This document shows positions 16,571 through 26,087 of a stretch of 40,869 bases of DNA, piece by piece. The stretch spans positions 1-40,869 of the forward strand of contig JAPYTK010000024.1 of the NCBI GenBank assembly GCA_029941785.1, in the 5' to 3' direction. The stretch comes from Polyangiaceae bacterium (GTDB taxonomy: Bacteria; Myxococcota_A; Polyangia; Polyangiales; Polyangiaceae). A model generated the notes under the pieces. It was not told the origin of the DNA. It did no database searches and worked only from the letters and a program-made list of their open reading frames with translations. Both the position numbers and the translations under genes were made by a program. Position 1 is the stretch's first letter; each line of letters starts with the position of its first letter.

Positions 16571-16673
16571 CAAAAACAAGGCTCCCGAGCTTCGATCGGG
16601 GCTGTGCCTCGGTGACAAATTGGGTGCATAGACGGCTGGGATCGGATAAACACCGCCGAGGAGAGGGAAACAC

Positions 16674-17612
16674 GTGCTGCGCTACCGAGCCGACATACGA
16701 ACGCTTTGTTTCGTCGCCACCTACTTTGGCTTGGTAGCGGTGCAATGGATCTACCGACCCACCGCGCTGTGGTTGGCCATTCCGCTGCTTGTCGTGACGT
16801 GCTTCTTCTCGTTCTTCGGCGCGGTCATCACGCACAACACCGTCCACTGCCCGATGTTTCACTCCCAGGGGCTCAACCGCCTCATGCAGGTCGTACTCAC
16901 CTGCACCTACGGGCACCCCGTGAGCTCCTTTGTGCCCGGCCACAACCTGAGCCACCATCGCTTCACCCAGTCGCGCCGTGACGTGATGCGCACCAGCAAG
17001 GTACGTTTTCGCTGGAACCTCCTCAACGGCTTGTTCTTCATGTTCCGTATGGCGCCGTCGATCATGCGTGCCGACTCGGCCTACGCCAAGGCGATGTTCA
17101 GGCGCCATCCAAAGTGGTTTCGGCAGCTGTTGCTCGAGCTCGGCTGCCTGTACGCCGCCATGGGGCTGCTCCTGTGGCTCGATTGGCAGGCCTTCCTCCT
17201 GTACGTCTTCATCCCTCATCGCTACGCCGGCTGGGGGATCATCACGATGAACCTGCTGCAGCACGATGGCTGTGATGGAGAGTCGGCGCACAATCACTCG
17301 CGCAACTTCGTGAGCGGGATCGTCAACTGGTTCACCTTCAACAACGGCTTTCATTCGATCCACCACGTCAAGGCGAGCCTGCACTGGAGCCTGTTGCCCG
17401 AAGCGCATGCCGAGAAGGTCGCCCCATTCATCCACCCGGCGCTCGATCAACGCTCACTCGTCGGCTACCTCTGGCGCACGTTCATCTGGCCGGGACGCCG
17501 CCTGCAATACGACGGTACGCCCCTCGTATTGCCCGATGAGGGGCCTGACGAGTCTTGGATCCCAGCACCGCACGAAACACCCAAAGACGTTTCGCTCGGC
17601 GCGGTGAGCTGA
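16674..17612 (+). CDS. Fatty acid desaturase family protein
   Basis: A 312-residue integral membrane di-iron enzyme. The three histidine boxes are present: HNTVH (about residues 54-58), HNLSHH (about 84-89) and HSIHH (about 224-228), with the additional LLQHDG and HNHSRN region near residues 193-207. Four or so membrane helices surround them. It is predicted to introduce a double bond or hydroxyl into a lipid acyl chain; the substrate is unknown. The start is GTG at 16674 with GAGGAGAGGG upstream. The preceding 103-base gap has only a weak stem without a T run. It is followed 187 bases later by the large kinase/sigma54 regulator on the same strand, but a regulatory link is only a suggestion. 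Confidence 0.85.
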   Translation: MLRYRADIRTLCFVATYFGLVAVQWIYRPTALWLAIPLLVVTCFFSFFGAVITHNTVHCPMFHSQGLNRLMQVVLTCTYGHPVSSFVPGHNLSHHRFTQSRRDVMRTSKVRFRWNLLNGLFFMFRMAPSIMRADSAYAKAMFRRHPKWFRQLLLELGCLYAAMGLLLWLDWQAFLLYVFIPHRYAGWGIITMNLLQHDGCDGESAHNHSRNFVSGIVNWFTFNNGFHSIHHVKASLHWSLLPEAHAEKVAPFIHPALDQRSLVGYLWRTFIWPGRRLQYDGTPLVLPDEGPDESWIPAPHETPKDVSLGAVS

Positions 17613-17702
17613 GCGAACGCCGGCCATCGTCGACCGGTCCAGATTCAGCCGCTCTGCAGAGGCGCAGCGGCCAACGGACGTGGGCGCTCGTTTTGCCTAG
17701 CG

Positions 17703-17717
17703 CGGCATCCGCGATGC
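17703..17717 (+). promoter_or_regulatory. Sigma54-like promoter element (weak candidate)
   Basis: The sequence cGGCATccgcgATGC has the invariant GG and GC separated by exactly ten bases and matches about 7 of 10 consensus positions of the -24/-12 element. It lies some 80 bases upstream of the regulator gene, which itself carries a sigma54-activator domain. The match is imperfect and could occur by chance in GC-rich DNA. Confidence 0.25.
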
Positions 17718-17726
17718 GACACATAT

Positions 17727-17743
17727 CGACAACAATGTTGTCG
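17727..17743. promoter_or_regulatory. Perfect 17-bp palindrome upstream of the regulator gene
   Basis: CGACAACA-A-TGTTGTCG is a perfect inverted repeat with 8-base arms around one central base. It sits in an AT-richer stretch of the gap before the kinase/sigma54 activator gene. A second shorter repeat, TCAAC-CTT-GTTGA (17794-17806), overlaps the TTG start codon. The arms suit a homodimeric DNA-binding protein, and the Fis-type domain of the regulator itself is one candidate. There is no T run, so it is not a terminator. Confidence 0.5.
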
Positions 17744-17799
17744 TACTATAAATAACTGTTGCAATTCTCATTAATTGACGAATACTGAAAACATCAACC

Positions 17800-20700
17800 T
17801 TGTTGACATCGTATCAACTTCTCAAGAAGCTCGGCCGCGGGAGCTCGGCGACAGTGTGGTCTGCGCGCGAGCGCGGCAGCGACGAAGCTACACCGCGATG
17901 CAAGTTGAAGATCGGGCATGACCTTGCCGCTTCCCCACTGCTCGCCCGCGAAGCCTGGGTCGGCGCGCTGGCCGCTCCGCCGTTTGCCTCCCGAGTCCTG
18001 AACGTCGGGTACCTGCGCGTGCAGGACCATGTGGCCACCGTTTGCGACGACGACGGCGCGCCGTCGCCGAGCGACGTGCCCTTCGCTCGCTACGAGCTCA
18101 GGGAAGGACGACCGCTGCGGGAGCTGCTGCCAGACATCCACGGGGAGGACCGAGCCGTGCTGCGAGTCGCTCCCGACCTCGCCGCATCGCTCGCCGGGTT
18201 ACACGAAATCGGGCTCGGGCACGGTGACGTAAAGCCCGACAACATCCTCTTTGACGCAGCCGGTTGCACCCTGCTCGACCTGGGCCTTGCCGACCTGGCG
18301 CTGCAGGAACAAGTCGCTGGGGCCACGCCACGCTATTTGGGTCGGGGTGACGCAGAGCTCGGCACGACCCGCGATCGGGATCTGCTCGCCCTCGGAATTA
18401 CGCTGAGCGAGATGCTCTGGCCTACCGTGGTGGCCGCGGCGGACCCCTTGACCGCCGCACGCCCTCTGCGAGCCGCAGGACGGCTCGGCGAGATCCTGCG
18501 CGCCCTTCTCCTACCCCACCCCGGTGCGCGCCCGTCGGCTCGTTGGGTACAGCGCCGCGCCGCGGAGGCGCTAGGCGAGCACCGGGGCTCCTGTGGGATC
18601 GACACAGAGCGTCGCCTGCGAGCCGCCTACCTCAAACTCCGGCAGAGAGAACTCCCAGAAGCAGCCGGCTGCGCGACAGACGCAGCGCCCTGGCTCGCGC
18701 CGTTGCTCGAGGTCGCGAACGGCATCCGGCGCTTGGCCGGCAACGACCAAGCAACGAAGCCGCGCCGTGTACTCGCCGCGCTCGATCGAGCCGGGCGAAA
18801 GCGCTGGCTCACGAGCCTCGTAGGCCCCATCTCGGTGGATTGGCCGTTGAGTGATGCGACCAAACTAAGCGAAGCGCAGTTCGCGCGGCGGCTGCTTCAA
18901 CTCGGCCAACGCAAGCCCCCACAACTTTGGACCTTGGGCGACGTCCAACAAGCCTGCGCCGAGCAAGGAGCTTTTCCCACACCAGCCCCGGAGACCACCC
19001 ACGCGGGCGAACCCTGCACATGGGCGCTGGGGCTCGCTCGGATCCCCGCTGACGAAGTCAGCCTCGAGCGCGTCGAGGCCGCGCCGAGTGAGATGCCGGT
19101 GCCATTGCGCATGGCAGCCGCCGACGTGTTGCGCCTGCGCGGCGAGGTCGGTCGGGCACTGCGGCTGGTCGACGACGTCGATGACGCAAGCCTGATGCGT
19201 GCCGACCTCCTGCGCCGGAGCCGCGCCTTCGCCGAATGTGAAGCCTTGCTGCAACAGCGGCTCGACGAGACGACGAACGCCGACGACAGTCCGCTGCGCG
19301 GATGCCTCGCCCGGGCGCGCTACGACCAAGGCGACTTCGCGGGCGCGTCGCAAGTTCTCGATGGTGCACACACCTCGACCGAGACGGAGCAAGTACGTAG
19401 CTTGCTCGCCAAACAAAGGGGCGAGGTAGAAATCGCCGTCGAGGCCGCCCATTCGGCGCGAGCCTTGGCCCAAACACCCGAGCAGCGGGCGCGCTGTGCC
19501 GCCACCCTCGCCTTCGTCATGGCCGGTCACGACCCCACGCAAACACGCGAGGGATTCCGCGAGGCGGCCCTTCACGCCGCCCAAGCGGGCGCCGTGCGCG
19601 AGGAAGCCCACTACTTGACCGGATTCGCCTCGGCCTGCGTCGACGCAGGCGACGTTCGGAGCGCCCTAGAGTCGGCCACCCGCGCAGCGGGGCTGTTTGA
19701 CGACGCCTTGGACCGACCCGCACTTGCGAGCCGTGCATGGCTCGCGCGCGCGGCTAGTTTCGCTCTGCTCGACGCGTCACTGGAGTGCCGCGACGCCGCG
19801 ACCGAAGCCAGCGATCGGGCCTCAGTCGCTGGCGACACCCGCGCCGCAGGCTTCGCGGCGCTGGTTCTCGCCGACGGTCATCCCACCGGGAGTGCTGAGT
19901 CCAAGCACGCTGCGCTTCAAGCCGCAGAGCACCTTGCTTACATAGAGACGACCGAGCTGCACGACGATGGCATGCGGGCGGCCGCGCGACTGTGGTCGCA
20001 CACAGCACGCGCTCTCAGCGACGCCGAGATCGAGCGACTCGACCACTTCGCGAGCTCTGAACGTGCCCAGCCCGCCTCACGCTTGGAATGGTGGACGGCT
20101 CGTGCGCTCCGCTGCGCGCCCGCCGAAAAGGCAGCCCGCTCGCTCATCCTCGATCGACTCCTTGCGCTGCGCAACGTGACCGCCCCGCTCGCCGCCTTCG
20201 GGAAAGCCATGTTCGCGGGCGCCTGCCTCGCAGCCGATCATGGCCAGACAGAAGCTCAGGAATCTCTCGAAGCTGCACGTTCCCGAGCCGCTCAAAAAGT
20301 TGAGCTTCCAGAGGAGCTGCAAGGCGTCGCGAAACGCTGTGGCTGGCTCGCCCATCGCGCGGATCACGCACCGCGCCTCACGGCGGATGAGAACTTGGAT
20401 CTACGTAGGCTCATCCATGACCTCAGCGAACGGAGCGACGTGGAGAGCGTGCTGCGTCGTGTGCTCGATGTCGCGCTCATGTGGACGGGCGCCGAGCGTG
20501 GGATCCTCCTCGTTCCTTACGAAGGCGATCTGCGCGTCGCGGCCGCCCGGCACCTCGACCGTCACGATCTGGGCAGCGCTCAGCTCGCCCTCTCCATGCG
20601 ACTCGCGACCGAAGCGATGGCGAGCGCAGAGGCTCTGGTCGCCGCGGATGCGATGAGCGAGCTCGGGGAAAGCCACCAGAGCGTGCATGCCTTGCAGCTA

Positions 20701-21930
20701 CGGAGCATCCTTGTCGTGCCGCTCATCGCCCGGGGCGAGACGGTCGGGGTGCTCTACCTCGACGACCGTTATCGTAGCGGCGCATTTGGCGTGAAGGAAC
20801 TCGCCATGACGCGTACCGCCGCTCCCATCGCCGCCCTGGCGATTGCCGACACGCGGGCGCAGGAGCAATTGCGCACGGCGCTCGCGCTGGCAGACGACAC
20901 CAGCGATCAGCTCGACGGACAACTTGCACGTGAGCAGGGCAAACGAGACGTGGCGGAGCGGCAGCTCGCTGAATTGAAGGGGCGACCAACCCATCGCGCC
21001 TTCGAGCAGATCATTGGACAGAGCGACGCCCTGCACTCGCTCCTCGCGATCGTTGAGCGCGTCGCTGCGACCGATCTTCCCGTGCTGATTCGGGGAGAAT
21101 CGGGCACGGGCAAGGAGCTCATCGCTCGCGCGGTGGCCGAATTGGGCGCGCGCGCCGACCAGCCCTTCGTGAGCGAAAATTGCGGCGCCCTGCCCGACAC
21201 CTTGCTCGAATCCACTCTCTTCGGCCATGAGCGCGGCGCCTTCACCGGCGCGGAGCGATCACGCATGGGACTCTTCGAAGCGGCAAACGGAGGCACCCTC
21301 TTCCTCGACGAAGTCGGAGAGATGAGCCCCGCCATGCAGATCCGCCTCCTGCGGGTACTCGAAGACGGCATGATCCGTCCCGTCGGTCACACCGAGGCCC
21401 GACGGGTGGACGTGCGACTGCTTGCCGCAACCCATAGAGACCTCGAAGCCATGGTACGCGCGGGTGAATTTCGCGAGGATCTGTACTTCCGAATCAACGT
21501 CGTTCCCATCGAAGTGCCGCCCCTTCGTGCTCGACTCGAAGACGTCGGCCTGCTCGTCGCTCACTTTTTAGCCAAGCACACCGGTGACCGCGCCATCGGG
21601 ATCTCTCCGGCCGCCGAGATCGTGCTCAGCACCTTCGATTGGCCGGGCAACATTCGACAGCTCGAGAATGAAGTCCTGCGCGCGCTCATCTTGTGCGACG
21701 AGCAAATCGACATCGAGCATCTATCCATCAGCGGCGCCTCGCAAACCGAAAGCAGCGCGCTCGGCCTCGACTTGAAAGGGCACGTGGCCCGCCTCGAGGG
21801 ACGACTCGTTCGTACAGCCCTCAACCGTACCGAAGGCAACCAGACGCAAGCCGCCAAGCTGCTCGGCATGTCACGCTATGGCTTACACAAGATGATGAAA
21901 CGGCTCGACGTCGAAGCTCAGCGGGGCTGA
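17800..21930 (+). CDS. Ser/Thr kinase-TPR-GAF-sigma54 activator fusion
   Basis: A 1376-residue one-piece regulator. Residues about 4-250 form a protein kinase: [10 protein letters not shown] loop, Lys in KLKIG, αC Glu in [13 protein letters not shown] catalytic loop and DLG metal motif. The HRD Arg is Gly and no APE motif is seen, so it is a non-RD kinase. Residues about 260-860 are helical, TPR-like. A GAF domain (about 885-1030) and a short coiled coil follow. Next is a full AAA+ sigma54 activator: Walker A GESGTGKE (1099-1106), intact GAFTGA (1146-1151), Walker B FLDE (1168-1171). A Fis-type helix-turn-helix ends it ([18 protein letters not shown]). The start is TTG at 17800 (or 17803); there is no ATG and no clear ribosome binding site, but the kinase domain begins there and a stop lies at 17776. 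It overlaps the convergent LysR gene by 13 bases. Confidence 0.9.
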   Translation: MLTSYQLLKKLGRGSSATVWSARERGSDEATPRCKLKIGHDLAASPLLAREAWVGALAAPPFASRVLNVGYLRVQDHVATVCDDDGAPSPSDVPFARYELREGRPLRELLPDIHGEDRAVLRVAPDLAASLAGLHEIGLGHGDVKPDNILFDAAGCTLLDLGLADLALQEQVAGATPRYLGRGDAELGTTRDRDLLALGITLSEMLWPTVVAAADPLTAARPLRAAGRLGEILRALLLPHPGARPSARWVQRRAAEALGEHRGSCGIDTERRLRAAYLKLRQRELPEAAGCATDAAPWLAPLLEVANGIRRLAGNDQATKPRRVLAALDRAGRKRWLTSLVGPISVDWPLSDATKLSEAQFARRLLQLGQRKPPQLWTLGDVQQACAEQGAFPTPAPETTHAGEPCTWALGLARIPADEVSLERVEAAPSEMPVPLRMAAADVLRLRGEVGRALRLVDDVDDASLMRADLLRRSRAFAECEALLQQRLDETTNADDSPLRGCLARARYDQGDFAGASQVLDGAHTSTETEQVRSLLAKQRGEVEIAVEAAHSARALAQTPEQRARCAATLAFVMAGHDPTQTREGFREAALHAAQAGAVREEAHYLTGFASACVDAGDVRSALESATRAAGLFDDALDRPALASRAWLARAASFALLDASLECRDAATEASDRASVAGDTRAAGFAALVLADGHPTGSAESKHAALQAAEHLAYIETTELHDDGMRAAARLWSHTARALSDAEIERLDHFASSERAQPASRLEWWTARALRCAPAEKAARSLILDRLLALRNVTAPLAAFGKAMFAGACLAADHGQTEAQESLEAARSRAAQKVELPEELQGVAKRCGWLAHRADHAPRLTADENLDLRRLIHDLSERSDVESVLRRVLDVALMWTGAERGILLVPYEGDLRVAAARHLDRHDLGSAQLALSMRLATEAMASAEALVAADAMSELGESHQSVHALQLRSILVVPLIARGETVGVLYLDDRYRSGAFGVKELAMTRTAAPIAALAIADTRAQEQLRTALALADDTSDQLDGQLAREQGKRDVAERQLAELKGRPTHRAFEQIIGQSDALHSLLAIVERVAATDLPVLIRGESGTGKELIARAVAELGARADQPFVSENCGALPDTLLESTLFGHERGAFTGAERSRMGLFEAANGGTLFLDEVGEMSPAMQIRLLRVLEDGMIRPVGHTEARRVDVRLLAATHRDLEAMVRAGEFREDLYFRINVVPIEVPPLRARLEDVGLLVAHFLAKHTGDRAIGISPAAEIVLSTFDWPGNIRQLENEVLRALILCDEQIDIEHLSISGASQTESSALGLDLKGHVARLEGRLVRTALNRTEGNQTQAAKLLGMSRYGLHKMMKRLDVEAQRG

Positions 21931-22865
21931 CTTGCACGGCGACGGGCGATCGCGTCTTTCGACGGAGGCGGCGTGTCGTAACACCAGGCGTGCAGGCGAT
22001 CGATGAGCGCGTCGAACACCGCTCGCACCGCGACGCTGCTTCGAAGCTCCTGGTGCGCCACCAGCCACAGCGGTACCGGCTCGAGGTCAATCTCCGGCAA
22101 CACCATGTGAAGCTCGGGATGATTCGCCGCCATACGCTGCTGCATCACACCGAGACCCACCCGGTGCACGATCGCCTCCTGCTGCGCGAGTACGTTGTCG
22201 GTGCGAAAACAAAAGTCGCTCGGCTTCAAGCCCAGTGAGCCGATCTGCTTGAGCCAATAGCGTTGTTGATCGAAACCGATCAGGCGATGCGTCTTCAGCT
22301 CCTGCACGGAGGTGGGCGTACCGTGCTCCTGCAGATAGGCCTGGTGACCGTAGATCCCGACCGGGAGCGCGCCGATGCGGCGCGCGATGAGATCCGCCTG
22401 GGCCGGACGCTGCATCCGGACCGCGATGTCCGCTTCGCGACGGGACAAGTTGCTCATCCTGTTTTCGATCAGCAGCTCGAGACGAATGCGTGGGTAGCGC
22501 GCGCAGAGATCGGCATAACATGGGGCCAGAGCCTGGACGCCCATCGGCTCACTGGCGCTGATGCGAACCACCCCCTCGGGGTGCTGGCGAAGACCGGCCG
22601 CGCGGACCAACACATGCCTCACGTGCTCGTCGAGGTCCTTTGCGGCGTCGAGCAACTCGGTGCCCCGATCGGTAAGCGCCAGGCCACGAGCGTGACGCAC
22701 GAACAAGGTGGCGCCCAAGCTCTGCTCGAGCTGCTGCACCTGGCGGCTCGCCGTCGGCTGGCTCATCCCGAGCGCCTTGGCCGCCCCGGTGAAGGAACGC
22801 TCCTCCGCCGCAGCCAAGAAGGTCTCAAGCCAATCCCATCGCGGCCCAGTCATACAATTATGCAT
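21918..22865 (-). CDS. LysR-family transcriptional regulator
   Basis: A 315-residue DNA-binding regulator. The N-terminal winged helix-turn-helix is clear ([20 protein letters not shown] then [20 protein letters not shown]). The effector-binding half has two Rossmann-like lobes ([16 protein letters not shown], then [18 protein letters not shown]). It is divergent from an NAD(P)-binding epimerase-like gene, the usual arrangement for a LysR regulator and its target. The start may be the ATG at 22865 or one four codons later (22853); neither has a strong ribosome binding site. The 3' end overlaps the end of the kinase/sigma54 regulator by 13 bases on the opposite strand. Confidence 0.9.
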   Translation of the reverse strand: MHNCMTGPRWDWLETFLAAAEERSFTGAAKALGMSQPTASRQVQQLEQSLGATLFVRHARGLALTDRGTELLDAAKDLDEHVRHVLVRAAGLRQHPEGVVRISASEPMGVQALAPCYADLCARYPRIRLELLIENRMSNLSRREADIAVRMQRPAQADLIARRIGALPVGIYGHQAYLQEHGTPTSVQELKTHRLIGFDQQRYWLKQIGSLGLKPSDFCFRTDNVLAQQEAIVHRVGLGVMQQRMAANHPELHMVLPEIDLEPVPLWLVAHQELRSSVAVRAVFDALIDRLHAWCYDTPPPSKDAIARRRASQPR

Positions 22866-22909
22866 ATCTCATGATATTAAATCAGACTACTCATTCATTT
22901 TCGCATGAG
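22864..22909. promoter_or_regulatory. Candidate LysR operator between divergent genes
   Basis: An AT-rich stretch between the LysR gene and the epimerase-like gene holds two symmetric elements. ATATC-N4-GATAT is at 22864-22877. A longer pair, CTCATG (22868-22873) and CATGAG (22904-22909), spans the region. LysR proteins usually bind T-N11-A palindromes near the start of their own gene. The position fits, but the exact consensus is not matched. Confidence 0.35.
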
Positions 22910-22958
22910 TATGTTCTTTCCCGACACGGTGGGAGTGCACCACCACGAGGAGTACACG

Positions 22959-23900
22959 ATGGGAAAACGAACCTTGCTGATTGGATCGACAGGTGGATTT
23001 GGCGGCGCCATGTTGAGGCCCTTGTTGGCGGCCGGACACGAGGTCAGCGTGCTACTGCGCCCCGGCCGCCTGCCGCGCGCAGGCGTCAACGTCATCTACG
23101 GCGATGCCCTGCAGTTCGATGATCTTCACCGCGCCGCCGAAGGGCACGACAACCTCGTGTGCGGACTCAACTTCCCTTACACCAGCTGGGCGAAGAATTG
23201 GCCGCAAGCCGTGACGGCGCTCGGCCGGGTCGCGAGCGAACATGGTGCGCGCGTCGTGTTTCCGACCAACGTCTATGGGTTCGGACCGCGGTTCTCCGAG
23301 CCCTTGGCCGAGGACGCTCCGCGCCAAGCGCCCACAACACAAGGGCGCCTGCGCAACGAGATCGAGGACCGCTTGATCGACGCCACGGCCTCGGGCGCCC
23401 GACTGCTGCTCATTCGGGCCGGCGACTTCTTCGGTCCTGGTGCGCGAAACACCTGGTTTCATCACATGACGAAGAACGCCCACCGCGGTGGAGCCTTGCT
23501 CTCGCCAGCGCCCGACAGCAACCTTTTGCACGAATGGGCCTACCTGCCCGATTTGGCGCAGGTCGCCGTGCGCCTGATGAATCACGAAGAGGCGACGACC
23601 GAGAGTTATCACTTCGCGGGGCACCTGGTGTCGACCGAGGATCTGTTCGCCATGGTCGAAGAAACACTCGGTCAACCCCGCTTGCCGAGGCGGCGGATCC
23701 CCTGGCGCACGGTGCGCGCGCTCGCGCCCTTCGTACCGTCTTTTCGCATGCTGCGGGATACGCGCTACCAGTGGGAACACTGCATTCGACTCGATGACCA
23801 GAAGCTGCGCGACCGCCTGGGTCCGCTGCCCCACACGCCGCTCAACGAGGCGATCGCCGAGAGCCTGGCGATGTTGGGGCCCATGCGGCAGGTCGCCTAA
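22959..23900 (+). CDS. NAD(P)-dependent epimerase/dehydratase-like protein
   Basis: A 313-residue Rossmann-fold protein of the extended short-chain dehydrogenase/NmrA type. The nucleotide-binding motif is GSTGGFGGAML near residues 8-18, matching GxxGxxG. A VVFPTNVYGFGP segment near residues 99-110 carries a Tyr where the catalytic YxxxK Tyr would be, but no Lys four residues later, so catalysis is uncertain. FAGHLVSTEDLFAMVEETLG near residue 225 resembles the substrate-binding part of epimerases. The start was moved to the ATG at 22959, which has GAGGAG seven bases upstream and begins directly before the fold. It is probably controlled by the divergent LysR regulator. The substrate is unknown. 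Confidence 0.8.
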   Translation: MGKRTLLIGSTGGFGGAMLRPLLAAGHEVSVLLRPGRLPRAGVNVIYGDALQFDDLHRAAEGHDNLVCGLNFPYTSWAKNWPQAVTALGRVASEHGARVVFPTNVYGFGPRFSEPLAEDAPRQAPTTQGRLRNEIEDRLIDATASGARLLLIRAGDFFGPGARNTWFHHMTKNAHRGGALLSPAPDSNLLHEWAYLPDLAQVAVRLMNHEEATTESYHFAGHLVSTEDLFAMVEETLGQPRLPRRRIPWRTVRALAPFVPSFRMLRDTRYQWEHCIRLDDQKLRDRLGPLPHTPLNEAIAESLAMLGPMRQVA

Positions 23901-23941
23901 AGCCGTGCGCGTCCCTCATCGCGGCGCTACGCTCGCCGTCG

Positions 23942-24502
23942 ATGAAGCGAAAGCACACGTGGTTGTTCGGCGCGCTCGGCGCCGCCGTGATCGCAACCGC
24001 CGCCTACCTGCTCGCCTGCGGTGCGGTGCAGCGCACGGACGGCGGCAGCGGATTGTTGCCCATCGGGGCGCAAGCGCCGACCCTCAGCGGTTCGGATCAG
24101 GGAGGCGCCCGCCGCACCATCGCTGACGCGCGCGGCGGCTATCTGCTCGTGTTCTTCTATCCGAAGGACAACACCCCGGGCTGCACGACGGAAGCCTGCG
24201 CGCTTCGCGATGCCTGGGACAAACTGCAGGCCGAAAAACTCACGATCTATGGCGTCTCGTCGGACGACCAGGCGTCGCACGCTAAATTCGCGACCGAGCA
24301 TCGGCTGCCCTTTCCGCTTATCGCTGACCCGGATCATGTCTGGTCGAAGGCCTTCGGCGTCGCCACGATCCTCGGCATGACCGAGCGGGTGAGCTTCCTC
24401 ATCGGTCCTCGAGGCAAGGTGGCGCGGGTGTTCCCCGATGTGGATCCCGCGCTGCACCTGACCGAGGTTCTCGCCGCCTTGCGCGCAGCCCGCGGCCATT
24501 GA
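23942..24502 (+). CDS. PrxQ/BCP-type peroxiredoxin, predicted lipoprotein
   Basis: A 186-residue thiol peroxidase. The active site reads FYPKDNTPGCTTEACALRD: peroxidatic Cys81 and resolving Cys86 five residues later, the arrangement of atypical PrxQ/BCP enzymes that use thioredoxin-like reductants. SFLIGPRGKV near residue 150 is the usual thioredoxin-fold strand. Unlike the cytoplasmic BCP, this protein has an N-terminal leader (residues 7-25) ending YLLAC, so Cys26 is probably lipid-modified and the enzyme faces the periplasm. It starts 41 bases after the epimerase-like gene and its stop is immediately followed by the next ATG, so these plus-strand genes may be one transcript. Confidence 0.85.
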   Translation: MKRKHTWLFGALGAAVIATAAYLLACGAVQRTDGGSGLLPIGAQAPTLSGSDQGGARRTIADARGGYLLVFFYPKDNTPGCTTEACALRDAWDKLQAEKLTIYGVSSDDQASHAKFATEHRLPFPLIADPDHVWSKAFGVATILGMTERVSFLIGPRGKVARVFPDVDPALHLTEVLAALRAARGH

Positions 24503-26086
24503 ATGCGAAGTCGAGACGTGGCTCTCAGTCTCCGTGTTACGCTCGCGCTCGTGTCCACCTCACTTCTTCAACGTTCGCCGATCCGCGGCGCGCTCCGGCA
24601 GCTGCTCGTCGCCTCGCTCCTGACGAGCACCAGCGCCTGCGTTGGGTTCGCGAAACCCACCACGCCGACGAACTACAAGGAGACGGTGCTCTCCGAATCC
24701 ATCGATGAAAAGCCCGCCCGCTACGGCCACACCAAGCTCATCGAGGTCGAGCGGCACGGCGACAGTCTGACGGTCAGCGCACACGCGCGTTGCCAGATGA
24801 CGCGAACGCGATCCATCGAGCGCACCGGCACGATCGAATACGAAAACGACAAGGTCGGGATGACCGTTCTGACCCTCGCCGCCGGCGCCGTCTTCACGGC
24901 AGGCTCGGTCGCGCTCTCCGTGCATACCGCCAACATTTACGCCAACGGCGACGACTCGATCAAAGAGCAGATTCCGTCCATGACGCTCGGAGCCGGCCTG
25001 CTCGGGTTGCTCGGAGGAGCAGGATTGGTCTCAGGGAGCGTCAAAGCCTTCGGCGCGCTTCGTAGTAAAGAAAAGACCGAGACCATCGAGCGAAAAGAGA
25101 AGCTCGACGACGGACCGTGCACGCAGAAGACCCAGCGTCCCGTCAAGGTCAAGCTCGAGCCCGTAGGAGGCAAACGCCCGCGCAACGTCATGGTCGGCAA
25201 GACCGACAAAAAGGGCGAGCTCACGGTCAGTCTCAGCGACGTGGTTCCCGCGTCCTGGCTCAGCGGCTCGAAGCCCGCCAGCAAGGCTCGCGTCGTGGTC
25301 GCTGGGCGCAAAGCCGGCACCATCGAGATCGCCTCGCTGTCGGGGAACGTCAGCGACAAGAGCTGGGCGAAGCTCGCGCCCGCGATCGCCCGATGCAAGA
25401 AGAGCACGAGCCGACGGGGCTGCTACAAGGTGAAGCGCTTCATCAAAACGCACCCGAACAGCCCCCGCGCCGCCGAGGCCAAGAAACTCCTCGAGGATCA
25501 CCGCGAGCGCCAACACGATCACGCGTGGACCAAAGCCAAGATCGACACCTGCGCGCGCCCGAAAGAGAGCAGCGATTGCCGGGCCGTGAACCGCTACCTC
25601 CGCCAATACCCCAAGGGAAAGCACGCGCCTCGAGCGCGAAAGGTGCTGAAGAAGGTCGACAAGAAGCTGCAAATGCTCGCCAAGCGCGAGGAGGCCCGAG
25701 AGGCCCAAGAAGACCGAGCCGAGGAGCGACGCGAGGCCGCCCGGGAACGACGCGAGGCCGCGGCGCGAAAGCGCGAGTGTCTCAAGGACTGCCGCGCCGA
25801 ACTCCAAAGCTGCAATCGCAGCTGCCGCGGCCTAAGCTCAGCTGTCGCCTGCCGACGTAGTTGCCGGGGCGACTTCGTTTCCTGTGAATTCGATTGCGCG
25901 CGGGAAGAGCGGGGCAGCCGGCGCTCCCGATCGCGGGGCAAGAGCAGCATCACGGTGAGGACCGGCGGCAATCAGCCTCGATCGGCGTGCGGAAAGTGCC
26001 GCTCCGGCTGGCGCCGACAGTGCCCGCACGACACCGCTTTATGCTCCAAGATCATCCGCAACAACTGCGCGAGCTATTGCAACTAG
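24503..26086 (+). CDS. Lipoprotein with TPR-like repeats and twin CX3C motifs
   Basis: A 527-residue predicted lipoprotein of no recognised family. The leader ends LTSTSAC (Cys46 from the first ATG). A GTG at 24551 would give a more ordinary signal peptide, so the start is uncertain. Two hydrophobic Gly/Ala segments lie near residues 115-140 and 155-175. Two similar helical units (CYKVKRFIKTHPNSPRAAEA and CRAVNRYLRQYPKGKHAPRA) resemble single TPR-like repeats. A charged Glu/Arg helix (about 390-430) leads into two copies of CX3C-x6-CX3C (CLKDC...CNRSC and CRRSC...CEFDC), then a Cys-rich end with CGKC and CASYC. The ATG directly abuts the peroxiredoxin stop, suggesting co-expression. A disulfide-stabilised surface role is inference. 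Confidence 0.6.
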   Translation: MRSRDVALSLRVTLALVSTSLLQRSPIRGALRQLLVASLLTSTSACVGFAKPTTPTNYKETVLSESIDEKPARYGHTKLIEVERHGDSLTVSAHARCQMTRTRSIERTGTIEYENDKVGMTVLTLAAGAVFTAGSVALSVHTANIYANGDDSIKEQIPSMTLGAGLLGLLGGAGLVSGSVKAFGALRSKEKTETIERKEKLDDGPCTQKTQRPVKVKLEPVGGKRPRNVMVGKTDKKGELTVSLSDVVPASWLSGSKPASKARVVVAGRKAGTIEIASLSGNVSDKSWAKLAPAIARCKKSTSRRGCYKVKRFIKTHPNSPRAAEAKKLLEDHRERQHDHAWTKAKIDTCARPKESSDCRAVNRYLRQYPKGKHAPRARKVLKKVDKKLQMLAKREEAREAQEDRAEERREAARERREAAARKRECLKDCRAELQSCNRSCRGLSSAVACRRSCRGDFVSCEFDCAREERGSRRSRSRGKSSITVRTGGNQPRSACGKCRSGWRRQCPHDTALCSKIIRNNCASYCN

Positions 26087-26087
26087 C

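Noticed and set aside
16571-16620. Stem CCCGA...TCGGG after the PEGA-like/barrel gene as a terminator
   Set aside because: Five to six base pairs only and no T run.
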